Shown here: positions 47,038-55,482 of the stretch, one piece after another
How positions within the stretch are numbered: the stretch's first letter is position 1
How the letters are laid out: the number at the start of each line of letters is the position of its first letter
Assembly (NCBI RefSeq): GCF_024500045.1
Contig: NZ_JTEO01000005.1
Coordinates: forward strand, 62,001 to 126,000
Length of the DNA: 64,000 nucleotides
From: Methanolobus chelungpuianus
Lineage (GTDB): Archaea > Halobacteriota > Methanosarcinia > Methanosarcinales > Methanosarcinaceae
Direction of reading: 5' to 3'
Notes under the pieces: generated by a model
Told to the model about the DNA's origin: nothing
The model's input: the letters and a program-made list of their open reading frames with translations, nothing else
Databases searched by the model: none
Program-made: the position numbers and the translations under genes

Positions 47038-47997
47038 TCAGTATACAAGCCCGATAGCACTATAAGCTATCAGGCCAGCCGCTATTGGCGATATGACCCA
47101 CATGATCGCAATGCGCTTTACGGTCTTACTCTTTACCATCATAAAGCCTTCATTGGCACACCCGATCCCTATGATGGCTGCAGGCACTATCTGGCCAAGT
47201 GCCACAGGTATGCCTCCAACGGAGGCGATGTGCACAATAACTGCTGCAATGATCTCAACGAAAACAGCACGGACCATACAGAGCTCAGTTATCTCCGTAC
47301 CTACGGTCTGAAGTATCCTCCCACCAATCAACAGCGCTCCAAGACCAAGAGTCAGGCCTCCTAAGACAGCTCCTGTTGCAGAGTCCAGTAAACCCGCGCC
47401 CACAATGGGGCCAACTGCATTACCCGCATTATTGGCTCCTGCCGAAAAGGCGACATAACAACCGGATACGGTAAGAAGTTTCGCAATAACACCTTTTATC
47501 TGTAACTCGGATTTATGTCCTTCCAGCCAGGAGGCAATTCCGGGATGGAGATATTTTCCGGAAAGATAGGCAAGTACGAATGCAAGCACAGGCGTAACTG
47601 CCCACCATCCTACTATCTGTAAGAGCAGCTGGGTATCCAGCAGGCCGTAGAACAGGCCAATGCCAACAACTGCCCCAACCATGGACTGGCTTGATGATAT
47701 GGGAACCTTGAGCATGTTCCCTACCAAGAGACAAAAACCAGCTGCGCTTACCGTAATAGTTGCTGCGGTAAGTGTAATGATGCTGCCTGGAATAAGCCCT
47801 CCACCCAGGGTTTTGATAACCTCTTCACCGCTCAGCACCGCACCAAGCAGTGAAAACACTGCTATGAGCATTACTGCCTGTTTTTTGGTACGGGCTCTGG
47901 CACCGTATGCTGCACCCATGGAGGCTGCTGCATTATTCCCCCCGATGTTGATCCCCATGAAGATCGCAGATGCGATCGCAGCCAGTGCTATAATCAT
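47038..47997 (-). CDS. cysP: PiT-family permease, CysP-type sulfate transporter
   Basis: A 319-residue membrane protein with about ten segments and the duplicated PiT signature: NIGGNNAAASMGAAYGARAR near the start and FSAGANNAGNAVGPIVGAG in the second half. The N-terminal half, including GEEVIKTLGGGLIPG, is closer to what I recall of Bacillus CysP (sulfate permease) than to phosphate transporters. It is divergent from the sulfite reductase, APS reductase and ATP sulfurylase genes. These two points favour sulfate; phosphate remains possible. The ATG follows AAGGAGTT. A minus-strand TATA-like TATATAG lies at 48068-48076. Confidence 0.8.
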   Translation of the reverse strand: MIIALAAIASAIFMGINIGGNNAAASMGAAYGARARTKKQAVMLIAVFSLLGAVLSGEEVIKTLGGGLIPGSIITLTAATITVSAAGFCLLVGNMLKVPISSSQSMVGAVVGIGLFYGLLDTQLLLQIVGWWAVTPVLAFVLAYLSGKYLHPGIASWLEGHKSELQIKGVIAKLLTVSGCYVAFSAGANNAGNAVGPIVGAGLLDSATGAVLGGLTLGLGALLIGGRILQTVGTEITELCMVRAVFVEIIAAVIVHIASVGGIPVALGQIVPAAIIGIGCANEGFMMVKSKTVKRIAIMWVISPIAAGLIAYSAIGLVY

Positions 47998-48096
47998 TTT
48001 AAGTAACTCCTTCTCTATCGCCTGTAAGTCTTTTTTTCAAGAACCGAAGCACATGAAAGGTAGCCTTCTATATAGTGGTGAAGAACGGGGCTAAAA

Positions 48097-48141
48097 TTGC
48101 CGCAAAAAAAGCGGCAAATCTTGCCCTTTTACTTATTTATA
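48097..48141. promoter_or_regulatory. Divergent sulfur promoter: inverted repeat TTGCCGC-A7-GCGGCAA and TATA box
   Basis: A perfect 7-bp inverted repeat (48097-48103 and 48111-48117) separated by seven A lies between two divergent TATA-like boxes: TATATAG read on the minus strand for cysP (48068-48076) and TTTATATAT for the reductase operon (48133-48141). The spacing, just upstream of the second box, suits an operator for a regulator that controls both sides. It could instead be a short terminator hairpin. Confidence 0.5.
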
Positions 48142-48174
48142 TATCACAATCTGCATATGCCGGAGAGATGACAA

Positions 48175-49035
48175 ATGGATGAAAAGACGATTAGCTACGA
48201 CAGGATCAAACAGGGCGGTTTTCTTCGCCAGAGACAAAAGGAAGACCTCTTTTCAATAAGGCTCCGTGTTGTCGGGGGACAGCTTAATGCTGACCAGCTC
48301 AGGACACTTGCGGATGCCTCTGAAAAGTATGGCAGGGGTGAGGTCCACATAACTTCACGCCAGGGACTTGAGGTCTCATACGTTTCCCTCGAGGATGCGG
48401 AGGACCTTCTTGACGAGCTTGAGGAGGGAGGTGTCCGTCAGGGTACCTGCGGTCCCAGGGTCCGTGGTGTGGTCGCCTGTCAGGGAAACCTGATCTGTCC
48501 CCGGGGGCTAATCGATGCACAGGACATTGCAAAGAAGATCGATGAGAATTACTTTGCCATGGAACTTCCTAGCAAGTTCAAATTCGCAGTTACGGGATGC
48601 CCTGCGTCATGCATGAAACCACAGGAGAACGACCTCGGTGTAATGGGAGGGCTTGAGCCCGAGTGGGTAGAAGAGCAGTGCTCCTATTGTGGCCTCTGCC
48701 AGATGGCATGCCCCGCAGATGCGATCAAAGTAGAGAACGGGACCCTGCATTATGAAAGGGACAAGTGCATCCTCTGTGGCCAATGCCAGATGATATGCCC
48801 CAAGGAAGCATGGGTCAGTTCAAGGGAAGGATACACAGTCTACGTTGGCGGCAAGGTAGGCAGAAATCCAAGACTTGGTATCAGGCTTGTTGAGCTTGTG
48901 GATGAGAATACCCTGTTCAGGATAATAGAGAGATCGCTGGAGTTCTTCAAAAAAGAAGCAACTTCAGGGGAGCGTTTCGGAGATACAATCCGGCGTGTGG
49001 GCCTTGAGAAATTCAAGGCTTTTGTGCTGGAATAA
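48175..49035 (+). CDS. Small siroheme sulfite reductase with two ferredoxin clusters
   Basis: Predicted to reduce sulfite to sulfide with six electrons. The 286-residue protein has a ferredoxin-like half domain (1-75, with HITSRQGLEVSYV). The siroheme/[4Fe-4S] cysteines are C102-x5-C108 and C142-x3-C146 (in TCGPRVRGVVACQGNLICP and TGCPASCMKPQ). An inserted pair of [4Fe-4S] motifs follows: C169-x2-C172-x2-C175-x3-C179 and C198-x2-C201-x2-C204-x3-C208. This fits the low-mass assimilatory type known as P590 in Methanosarcina barkeri and the Dsr-like proteins of methanogens. It opens a plus-strand operon with the APS reductase and ATP sulfurylase genes. Confidence 0.9.
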   Translation: MDEKTISYDRIKQGGFLRQRQKEDLFSIRLRVVGGQLNADQLRTLADASEKYGRGEVHITSRQGLEVSYVSLEDAEDLLDELEEGGVRQGTCGPRVRGVVACQGNLICPRGLIDAQDIAKKIDENYFAMELPSKFKFAVTGCPASCMKPQENDLGVMGGLEPEWVEEQCSYCGLCQMACPADAIKVENGTLHYERDKCILCGQCQMICPKEAWVSSREGYTVYVGGKVGRNPRLGIRLVELVDENTLFRIIERSLEFFKKEATSGERFGDTIRRVGLEKFKAFVLE

Positions 49036-49080
49036 GGCAATCTCCGGTTAAACAGGACAGCAGACTATCGGGAGATGGAT

Positions 49081-49824
49081 ATGACAGTACAGGATCCGCA
49101 ATTGAAAAGTGAAATAGGGTCATTGGCCGAGGAATATAAGAACAGCTCTCCGCAGGAGATCCTGGAGTATGCCCTGGGCAGGTTTGGCACAGGCATAACC
49201 ATTGCGTTCAGCGGTGCAGAGGATGTTGTACTTATTGACATGGCTACCAGGATCAGAGAAGACATCAGTGTATTCTCAATAGATACCGGGCGCCTGCATC
49301 CTGAGACATACAGGTTCTTCGATGTTGTGCGGGAGCATTACAATATCCCCCTCGAGGTATTCTTTGCTGACAGGGAAAAAACAGAAGAACTGGTCCTCAG
49401 GAAGGGAATGTTCTCATTCTACAGGGACGGGCATCATGAATGCTGCGCTGCGCGCAAAGTCGATCCGCTCAGGCGCTCCCTCAGTACGAGGGATGCGTGG
49501 ATCACAGGACAGCGCAGGGACCAGAGCCCCAATACCCGGGCAGAAATTCCTGTAATGGAAATGGATCCGGTATTTGGTAATGGTACACTGGTGAAGTTCA
49601 ATCCCCTGGCAAACTGGACCTCCGGGCAGGTGTGGGACTATATCATGGATAAAGAGGTGCCTTACAACGAACTCCATGCAAAGGGCTACGTAAGCATCGG
49701 CTGTGAACCATGTACCAGGCCTGTGCTGCCGGGGCAGCATGAGCGTGAAGGGCGCTGGTGGTGGGAAGAATCCACAAAAAAGGAATGCGGACTGCACTCC
49801 GGAAATATCAGGCCCCCTGTCTGA
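49081..49824 (+). CDS. cysH: Adenylylsulfate (APS) reductase, [4Fe-4S] type
   Basis: Reduces APS to sulfite. The 247-residue protein has the PAPS-reductase fold ([17 protein letters not shown]). It also has the cysteines that bind a [4Fe-4S] cluster in APS-specific enzymes: C121-C122 in [17 protein letters not shown] and C208-x2-C211 in [11 protein letters not shown]. The catalytic Cys236 is in KKECGLHSG near the C-terminus. Cluster-free PAPS reductases lack the two Cys pairs, so APS is the predicted substrate; the absence of an APS kinase gene agrees. The second ATG (49081) is chosen because GGGAG lies six bases before it. It follows the sulfite reductase by 45 bp. Confidence 0.93.
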   Translation: MTVQDPQLKSEIGSLAEEYKNSSPQEILEYALGRFGTGITIAFSGAEDVVLIDMATRIREDISVFSIDTGRLHPETYRFFDVVREHYNIPLEVFFADREKTEELVLRKGMFSFYRDGHHECCAARKVDPLRRSLSTRDAWITGQRRDQSPNTRAEIPVMEMDPVFGNGTLVKFNPLANWTSGQVWDYIMDKEVPYNELHAKGYVSIGCEPCTRPVLPGQHEREGRWWWEESTKKECGLHSGNIRPPV

Positions 49825-49878
49825 CAGTCAGGGGCTTTTGCATAACAGATCACAAACAGATCACAGGATCAATTGAGA

Positions 49879-50826
49879 ATGTCATTGAACATAGAAGAAA
49901 TTAATCACATAGCGAACATGACCATTGCAGAAGAATCTTATAGGCTCTCAAATCTGAAAACCCTTGAAGCTGAAAGTATAAACATTATCAGGGAAGTAGC
50001 TGCAGAGTTTGAAAATCCTGTCATGCTGTATTCTGTAGGCAAGGACTCATCGGTGATGGTCCATCTTGCGATCAAGGCTTTCTACCCGAAAAAAGTGCCT
50101 TTCCCGCTATTGCATATCGACACAGGATATAAGTTCCCTGAAATGTACGAGTTCAGGGATCATTATACTGCAAAGCACAATCTTGAACTCAGGGTTCACA
50201 GGAATGAAGAAGCCCTCAAAAGAGGAATAAATCCTCTTTCAGTGGGAACGGTCAAATGCTGTGCCGAGCTTAAGACAAAGGCGCTCCTTGATGCATTGAA
50301 GGAAGGCGGTTATGATGCAGCATTCGGAGGCGCCCGCAGGGATGAAGAGAAATCAAGGGCAAAGGAAAGGATCTATTCATTCCGTGACAGGCATGGGCAG
50401 TGGAATCCCAAGAACCAGAAACCCGAATTATGGAACCTGTTCAATTCAAGGATAGATCCCGGGGAGTCCATCAGGGTGTTTCCGCTCTCGAACTGGACAG
50501 AACTCGATATATGGACATACATTCACCATGAGAATATTGAGATCGTCCCTCTGTACTTTGCAAAGAATAGACCGGTTATCGAGAAGAATAACCAGCTGAT
50601 CCCTGTTTATACGGATGAGCACAAGGAAGAAGTCAAAGAGACCATGTGCCGCTTCAGGACACTGGGGTGCCATTACTGTACAGGTGCGGTAAGGTCAGAG
50701 GCGGACACGCTGCCAAAGATCATTGAGGAGATGATGGTTGCCCGCCATTCCGAGCGCATAACAAGGGTCATCGACCACGACCAGGATAGTTCCATGGAAC
50801 AGAAGAAGAAGGAGGGATACTTTTGA
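49879..50826 (+). CDS. cysD: Sulfate adenylyltransferase subunit 2 (CysD)
   Basis: Catalytic subunit of the heterodimeric ATP sulfurylase; makes APS from sulfate and ATP. The 315-residue product is of typical length. The PP-loop [17 protein letters not shown] lies near residue 50, followed by [35 protein letters not shown] and [20 protein letters not shown], all standard CysD blocks. I choose the ATG at 49879 rather than the TTG two codons earlier. Its last four bases overlap the cysN start. Confidence 0.95.
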   Translation: MSLNIEEINHIANMTIAEESYRLSNLKTLEAESINIIREVAAEFENPVMLYSVGKDSSVMVHLAIKAFYPKKVPFPLLHIDTGYKFPEMYEFRDHYTAKHNLELRVHRNEEALKRGINPLSVGTVKCCAELKTKALLDALKEGGYDAAFGGARRDEEKSRAKERIYSFRDRHGQWNPKNQKPELWNLFNSRIDPGESIRVFPLSNWTELDIWTYIHHENIEIVPLYFAKNRPVIEKNNQLIPVYTDEHKEEVKETMCRFRTLGCHYCTGAVRSEADTLPKIIEEMMVARHSERITRVIDHDQDSSMEQKKKEGYF

Positions 50827-52370
50827 AAGGATCTGGCTCTCTGATCAGGCAGAATGAGAATATTGACCTGCTAAGGCTTGCCACTGCAGGAAGTGTGGAT
50901 GACGGCAAGTCAACCCTCATCGGGAGATTACTATATGATTCAAAATCAATATTTGAGGACCAGCTGAGTTCGATCAGGACATTCTCGAAGACCCATCGTA
51001 ACCAGGAGATCGATTATTCCCTGGTGACCGATGGCCTCAAGTCAGAAAGGGAGCAGGGAATCACGATCGATGTCGCATACAGGTTCTTCTCGACCCCGAA
51101 AAGGCGATTCATTATCGCCGATACTCCCGGGCATGAGCAGTATACGAGAAACATGGCCACAGGTGCGTCAAATGCATCTCTTGCCCTGATACTTGTTGAC
51201 GCCAGGAACGGGGTCGTAACACAGACAAAGAGGCATTCGTTCATCTCATCCCTCCTTGGTATCAGGAACTTCGTAGTCGCAGTCAATAAAATGGACCTCG
51301 TGGACTATTCGGAAGAAGTGTTCGAGGACATTGTCAGTGAATTCAACTCCTTTGCTGACAAGCTATCAGAAGAGTCCATTTACTACATACCCATAAGCGC
51401 CCTCAAAGGCGATAACGTCACTGAGCGAAGCGACAATATGCCTTGGTACAAAGGGTCCACGTTACTTGATTACCTGGAGAATGTAAGTGTCTCCGGTGGT
51501 CGTAACCTGGCTGACCTCAGGTTCCCGGTCCAGTATGTTAACTGGGGGGGAGGCGATGATTTCAGAGGTTATTGTGGCACGATAGCTTCAGGCGTGGTCC
51601 ACAAAGGTGATAAGGTAAGAGTTCTCCCTTCCGGAAGATCAAGTCAGGTTTCAAGGATAGTCACCTACGATGGAGACCTTGATTATGCCTTTGCTCCCAT
51701 GGCAGTGACCCTTTGCCTTGAAGACGATATTGACATCAGCCGCGGAGATATGATCGCAAGGGTCGATGACCTTACAGGAATTGCCGGCAGCCTGGAGGCA
51801 AACATAGTGTGGATGGATGGTTCTCCCATGGAGGTCGGGAAAGATTATCTGATCAAGCATACCACAAACATGGTCAAAGGGAGTTTCTCAGAAGTACTTC
51901 ATGAGTTCGATCCTGAAGATATCAGTATGAAACCCTCGGCGTTCCTGAGCTTAAATGAGATCGGAAAGGTTAAGCTTGAGCTAAAGACCCCGCTATTTGC
52001 CGATGTTTATTCGGAGAACAGGAGCACAGGTTCATTCATCGTGATCGATCCCCATACCAACCAGACTGCTGCGGCCGGCATGATCTCAAAATACAATCAG
52101 GTATCTCCCGACAAGGCGTGCAGATCTGCAGAGGCGAAGGTTATCCGCTATCCAGGAGACAAGAAAGAAGAGGCGCAGGCCAGGTATGACAGGCTTTCCA
52201 TGCAGGGTACGCACTGCATCTATGTGGATGACGAACTGTTGCTTGAGACCTTCTTCAAGGGAATAACGGCTGACAGTGATCGATACTCCAGCGCAATTGA
52301 GAACCTGTGTAAGATCGTCACGAGATCAGGTGTGTCCGTGGTCCTGTGTTCCGATCACCAGGATATCTGA
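50823..52370 (+). CDS. cysN: Sulfate adenylyltransferase subunit 1 (CysN, GTPase)
   Basis: GTPase subunit whose GTP hydrolysis drives APS formation by CysD. The 515-residue protein has EF-Tu-like motifs G1 [17 protein letters not shown]3 [18 protein letters not shown] and G4 NKMDLV, then two beta-barrel domains. It is not fused to an APS kinase (CysC), as in many bacteria. The TTG start overlaps the cysD stop (TTGA), showing translational coupling. A hairpin terminator follows. Confidence 0.95.
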   Translation: MKGSGSLIRQNENIDLLRLATAGSVDDGKSTLIGRLLYDSKSIFEDQLSSIRTFSKTHRNQEIDYSLVTDGLKSEREQGITIDVAYRFFSTPKRRFIIADTPGHEQYTRNMATGASNASLALILVDARNGVVTQTKRHSFISSLLGIRNFVVAVNKMDLVDYSEEVFEDIVSEFNSFADKLSEESIYYIPISALKGDNVTERSDNMPWYKGSTLLDYLENVSVSGGRNLADLRFPVQYVNWGGGDDFRGYCGTIASGVVHKGDKVRVLPSGRSSQVSRIVTYDGDLDYAFAPMAVTLCLEDDIDISRGDMIARVDDLTGIAGSLEANIVWMDGSPMEVGKDYLIKHTTNMVKGSFSEVLHEFDPEDISMKPSAFLSLNEIGKVKLELKTPLFADVYSENRSTGSFIVIDPHTNQTAAAGMISKYNQVSPDKACRSAEAKVIRYPGDKKEEAQARYDRLSMQGTHCIYVDDELLLETFFKGITADSDRYSSAIENLCKIVTRSGVSVVLCSDHQDI

Positions 52371-52441
52371 ATCTGCCGGGATGGGGGGTACTTTGCATTT
52401 GACACTCTGCATTTAACAGACGGTGCAGAGGAAGTGTATCC

Positions 52442-52480
52442 CCTGCCTTCAGTTTGGAATGGCAGGTCTTTTCCTTTTTT
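52442..52480 (+). terminator. Hairpin plus T-run after cysN
   Basis: CCTGCC (52442-52447) pairs with GGCAGG (52461-52466), followed by TCTTTTCCTTTTTT. It ends the sulfate operon. The other parts of 52371-52572 show nothing else I can name. Confidence 0.6.
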
Positions 52481-52572
52481 AGACATCCCTTTTTAAATGT
52501 TTTTCTGAGTAAGTACTCTAGAACTTGATAAAGATAAAAATTAAAAGCAAAAGCAAAAAGGTTGGTGCAGAT

Positions 52573-53481
52573 TCAAAGCTGCAGTTCCTTTACAAAACGA
52601 AGATCAAAGATATCCTCCTGACGGAGCTCACCTGAAATGTAGCCGGACTCATGCAGGGCACGCACGAATCGCATGGTTGATGCTATATAACCTTGGGGTA
52701 TGCCTGCAGAATACTTTGGTGACACTTCGTACATCTCTCTGACAAAGTCCACATCAATGACCCCGACTGTCTCTGAGACTATCCGTGATGCCTCTTCTTT
52801 GTTCCCGCAGATGAACCTGCAGGCAGCTTCGTGCAATGATATGAATTTCAGAAGGACATCGTGAGAGTTCTCTATCATGTCGCAGCCTGCAACTATCCCG
52901 TAACTGGGGTTGCCAGGCCACAGTTTTTCGGGAGGGATCACGATCTCAGCGTTGCAGCATCTCCTCGACACTACGGCGAGCGAGGGCGTCCCGACTGCGA
53001 CTTTTATTTCCCCATCTGCCATCAGTTCGGGAATGAGATCGGCCCATTCATAGTTGAGAACCCCGATATTGTTATCATAACCTGATTCCCTAAGGCAGTT
53101 CCTGATGATCACGTCATGGATGGAACCTGCAGGCGGACAGGCTATGGTCAGGCCCCTGAACTGTTTAAGAAAAAGTCTCATATCATTACTGCAATCATCC
53201 AGTGTAAGGAATCCAGGAACCGCGATCATCACTGTCCCTTCAGCATGGCCCCCTGCAATACATCTGACCTGCAGTCCCCTGTCAATCCCTATCATTGCAG
53301 GAGGAAGACCGATGTACCCTATGTCTATCTCACCTTTTTCAAATGCACTGACAATTGCGGGCCCTCCCCCGAAGAGCTTCCACTCGGACTCCAGACCTGC
53401 CTTTTCAAGCCAATCGGTCCCCATGAGCAGGAAAGAACTGTGATACATGGTCGAAAGGTGCCCTATCCTTAATTTAGTCAT
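52573..53481 (-). CDS. Substrate-binding-like protein (NMT1/SsuA class) without signal peptide
   Basis: A 302-residue protein with the type II periplasmic-binding fold seen in sulfonate, nitrate and thiamine-precursor binding proteins. Motifs include KLRIGHLSTMYHSSFLLMG, FGGGPAIVSAFEKGEIDIGY, GLTIACPPAGSIHDVIIRNC and MEVSP-like segments near the end. There is no signal peptide or lipobox, and no ABC permease or ATPase is nearby, so it is predicted to be cytoplasmic. It could be a ligand sensor or an enzyme of the Thi5/MqnA kind. It converges with the sulfate operon. Confidence 0.8.
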   Translation of the reverse strand: MTKLRIGHLSTMYHSSFLLMGTDWLEKAGLESEWKLFGGGPAIVSAFEKGEIDIGYIGLPPAMIGIDRGLQVRCIAGGHAEGTVMIAVPGFLTLDDCSNDMRLFLKQFRGLTIACPPAGSIHDVIIRNCLRESGYDNNIGVLNYEWADLIPELMADGEIKVAVGTPSLAVVSRRCCNAEIVIPPEKLWPGNPSYGIVAGCDMIENSHDVLLKFISLHEAACRFICGNKEEASRIVSETVGVIDVDFVREMYEVSPKYSAGIPQGYIASTMRFVRALHESGYISGELRQEDIFDLRFVKELQL

Positions 53482-53549
53482 TATCTTACCTTTTAGGAGA
53501 CTCTATGTATTCCTGATGAAACTGTAATGTGTACTCTGCCTGTTCTTGT

Positions 53550-53825
53550 TCATCCACCACTTATTGCAGGCAGTATGGAGATCTCGTCAGCGTCACTGAT
53601 CTCTGTGTTAAGGCCCGAGAGGTGTCTGATGTTCTCCCCGTTGACATATACGTTAACGAACCTTTGCAGCTGGCCTTCATGGATCAGGTATCTTTCAAGC
53701 TCCCTGCCGTATTCACTGACAAGCCTGCCAATGAGAAGCTGTACTGTGGTATTTCCCATACCAAGTCTTGCAGACCTTGTTTTTGTTATAGTGCTCAATG
53801 CCGATGAAAATCTTACGGACACCAT
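53550..53825 (-). CDS. MoaD/ThiS-family ubiquitin-like sulfur carrier
   Basis: A 91-residue beta-grasp protein ending in ISILPAISGG, the diglycine tail that E1-like enzymes adenylate and thiocarboxylate. It contains NVYVNGENIRHLSGLNTEIS, typical of the family. The ATG at 53825 is chosen because AGGTGA lies five bases before it. It is adjacent to, and divergent from, a MoeB-like E1 gene. It could serve molybdopterin synthesis, tRNA thiolation via NcsA, or protein modification. Confidence 0.88.
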   Translation of the reverse strand: MVSVRFSSALSTITKTRSARLGMGNTTVQLLIGRLVSEYGRELERYLIHEGQLQRFVNVYVNGENIRHLSGLNTEISDADEISILPAISGG

Positions 53826-53964
53826 CTGATTCACCTCTTAAGGTACTCAGACATTGCCGGTCCTGCATACAACTGTTCTCATATAGGTCAATATAGCCGC
53901 TTCCCATAGATATTTATCAAAGCATCGCACCTCTCTGGAAATAATTGGTTTCAGGAAGGTAAGA

Positions 53965-54783
53965 ATGTTAGGTGAATTTACTGAAGAACAGATAAGGCGT
54001 TATTCAAGACATATCATCCTGCAGGAAGTCGGCGGGAAGGGACAGAAGAAGTTACTCTCTTCCAGAGTGCTCTGCATAGGTGCGGGAGGGCTTGGCTCCC
54101 CCATCATCCAGTATCTGGCCGCAGCCGGGGTCGGAACCATAGGTATTGTTGATGACGATATCGTGGAACTGAGCAACCTGCAAAGGCAGGTCATACACGC
54201 CGGCAGCCTCAATGTGCCAAAGGTTGAGTCTGCAAAAAGATACGTTGAGAGTTTAAATCCTGATGTGAAAGTAGTTCCCTATCCGGAAAGGATCAATCCG
54301 GATAATATCCTCGATATCATCAGGGATTATGACATTATTGTGGACGGTTCCGATAATTTTGCCACCCGCTATCTGGTGAACGATGCATGCGTGATTGCAA
54401 AGAAGCCTCTTTCGCACGGCAGTATTTTCAGGTTCGAAGGCCAGGTCACCACCATTCTTCCAGGCGAAGGTCCCTGTTACAGGTGCCTTTTCGAGCACGC
54501 ACCGCCTGCAGGCATGATACCAAGCTGCCAGGAGGCCGGGGTCATCGGAGTGCTCCCAGGTATCATTGGTGTAATTCAGGCAACAGAGGTTATTAAGTAC
54601 CTGCTCGGACTGGGGGAGACACTTTCAGGCCGGCTCATATTCTACGACGCCTTAAGTATGTCTTTCGATGAGATCAAGGTCCGCAGGAATCCTTCATGCC
54701 CGGTATGCGGGGAAAGTCCGGCAATCGCATCTATAGAGGCCGGAAACTACCTGGATAATGAAAGGGTCTGCAGTATCGGATAA
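53965..54783 (+). CDS. E1-like adenylyltransferase, MoeB/ThiF/UbaA family
   Basis: Activates a ubiquitin-like sulfur carrier by adenylation. The 272-residue protein has the ATP-binding start RVLCIGAGGLGSPIIQYLAA, VDDDIVELSNLQRQVIH, the substrate site DGSDNFATRYLVNDACV, a catalytic-Cys region MIPSCQEAGVIG, and two zinc CxxC pairs (CYRCLFEH and CPVCGES). It has no C-terminal rhodanese domain. The MoaD-like gene next to it is the likely partner. Its stop TAA shares one base with a downstream ATG. Confidence 0.93.
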   Translation: MLGEFTEEQIRRYSRHIILQEVGGKGQKKLLSSRVLCIGAGGLGSPIIQYLAAAGVGTIGIVDDDIVELSNLQRQVIHAGSLNVPKVESAKRYVESLNPDVKVVPYPERINPDNILDIIRDYDIIVDGSDNFATRYLVNDACVIAKKPLSHGSIFRFEGQVTTILPGEGPCYRCLFEHAPPAGMIPSCQEAGVIGVLPGIIGVIQATEVIKYLLGLGETLSGRLIFYDALSMSFDEIKVRRNPSCPVCGESPAIASIEAGNYLDNERVCSIG

Positions 54784-55184
54784 TGATCAAGGCTCCAAAA
54801 GATTTAATTACTACGATCACATTAGTGTGTTTAGTTCACAATCGTGAACTTCATTTGGTTCTGCCAGATGATATTTATAATACACAAGGAGATACAAAAT
54901 GGGGAATCGTTTTTGTTGATAATGCCTCTGGAAAAGAAGTAGAACACGTCAGGATAGGAAAACTGCCACCATCAGCAAAACTGGTGTTCAAGGTGCTTGA
55001 GGCAAACGGGCAGATGACGCAGAAGGACATAATCCGCGAAACTGTACTTCCTTCAAGAACGGTCAGATATGCACTGAGCCGGCTTAAGGATGAGCAGATA
55101 CTAATGGAGAGGTTCAATTTCAGTGACTCCAGGCAGAGCCTCTATGAGATCAGGAGGCATGGAAGCATGGCTCTTGTGGCGTGA
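54783..55184 (+). CDS. MarR-like winged-helix regulator with a suspect N-terminus
   Basis: The real domain is the winged helix from about residue 50: GKEVEHVRIGKLPPSAKLVF, then GQMTQKDIIRETVLPSRTVR and YALSRLKDEQILMERF. The first 50 residues of the longest frame look like translated promoter sequence. A better start is the ATG at 54899-54901 with AAGGAG eight bases before, but it reads MGNRFC and then a TGA. Removing one T from the T5 run at 54910-54914 would join it in frame as MGNRFVDNASGKEVEH. So there is either a real frameshift, a sequence error, or an atypical start. A palindrome just upstream suggests self-regulation. Confidence 0.65.
   Translation: MIKAPKDLITTITLVCLVHNRELHLVLPDDIYNTQGDTKWGIVFVDNASGKEVEHVRIGKLPPSAKLVFKVLEANGQMTQKDIIRETVLPSRTVRYALSRLKDEQILMERFNFSDSRQSLYEIRRHGSMALVA
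54833..54850. promoter_or_regulatory. Palindrome AGTTCAC-AATC-GTGAACT, likely operator of the winged-helix gene
   Basis: A perfect 7-bp inverted repeat with a 4-base spacer. A TTTAATTA word lies about 25 bp upstream (54803-54810), so the palindrome would sit over the transcription start. This is a usual position for a repressor site. It precedes the MarR-like regulator, which may bind it. Confidence 0.5.
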
Positions 55185-55376
55185 AGGCAGCTTCCTTATT
55201 AGCAGGGATGAACTTCAGTGTGGTCCCCAGCCTGATATCTTCTGTATAGCAGAGGAGTCAGCTGTTCTTCTTTTTTGCATCCTCAGGGCATCTATGGGAA
55301 TCAGCTCTCCAAGAAGCAAATACTGGATAATCGGCTGATACAAGCACTAGTCTGTTTCTTAGACGAGATCAACCGA

Positions 55377-55416
55377 AAGCCTTAAGGCTTCCAAACAACA
55401 GTTAAAACGCCTTCAA
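55377..55416. other. Paired short palindromes before lrgA
   Basis: The 298-bp gap before lrgA holds a perfect 14-bp palindrome AAGCCTTAAGGCTT (55377-55390) and shortly after it GCCTTCAAGGC, which can form a second small hairpin. They may end the upstream transcript or regulate lrgAB. The rest of the gap shows no gene I can support. Confidence 0.3.
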
Positions 55417-55482
55417 GGCTGTGCACATTGATGGTACCAGGTTTCCACACGCACCAAAGCAGGCAGGCATGACCGCATACCC

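Noticed and set aside
55123-55338. 71-codon plus-strand frame after the winged-helix regulator
   Set aside because: Begins inside the regulator in another frame and has no domain or start signal.
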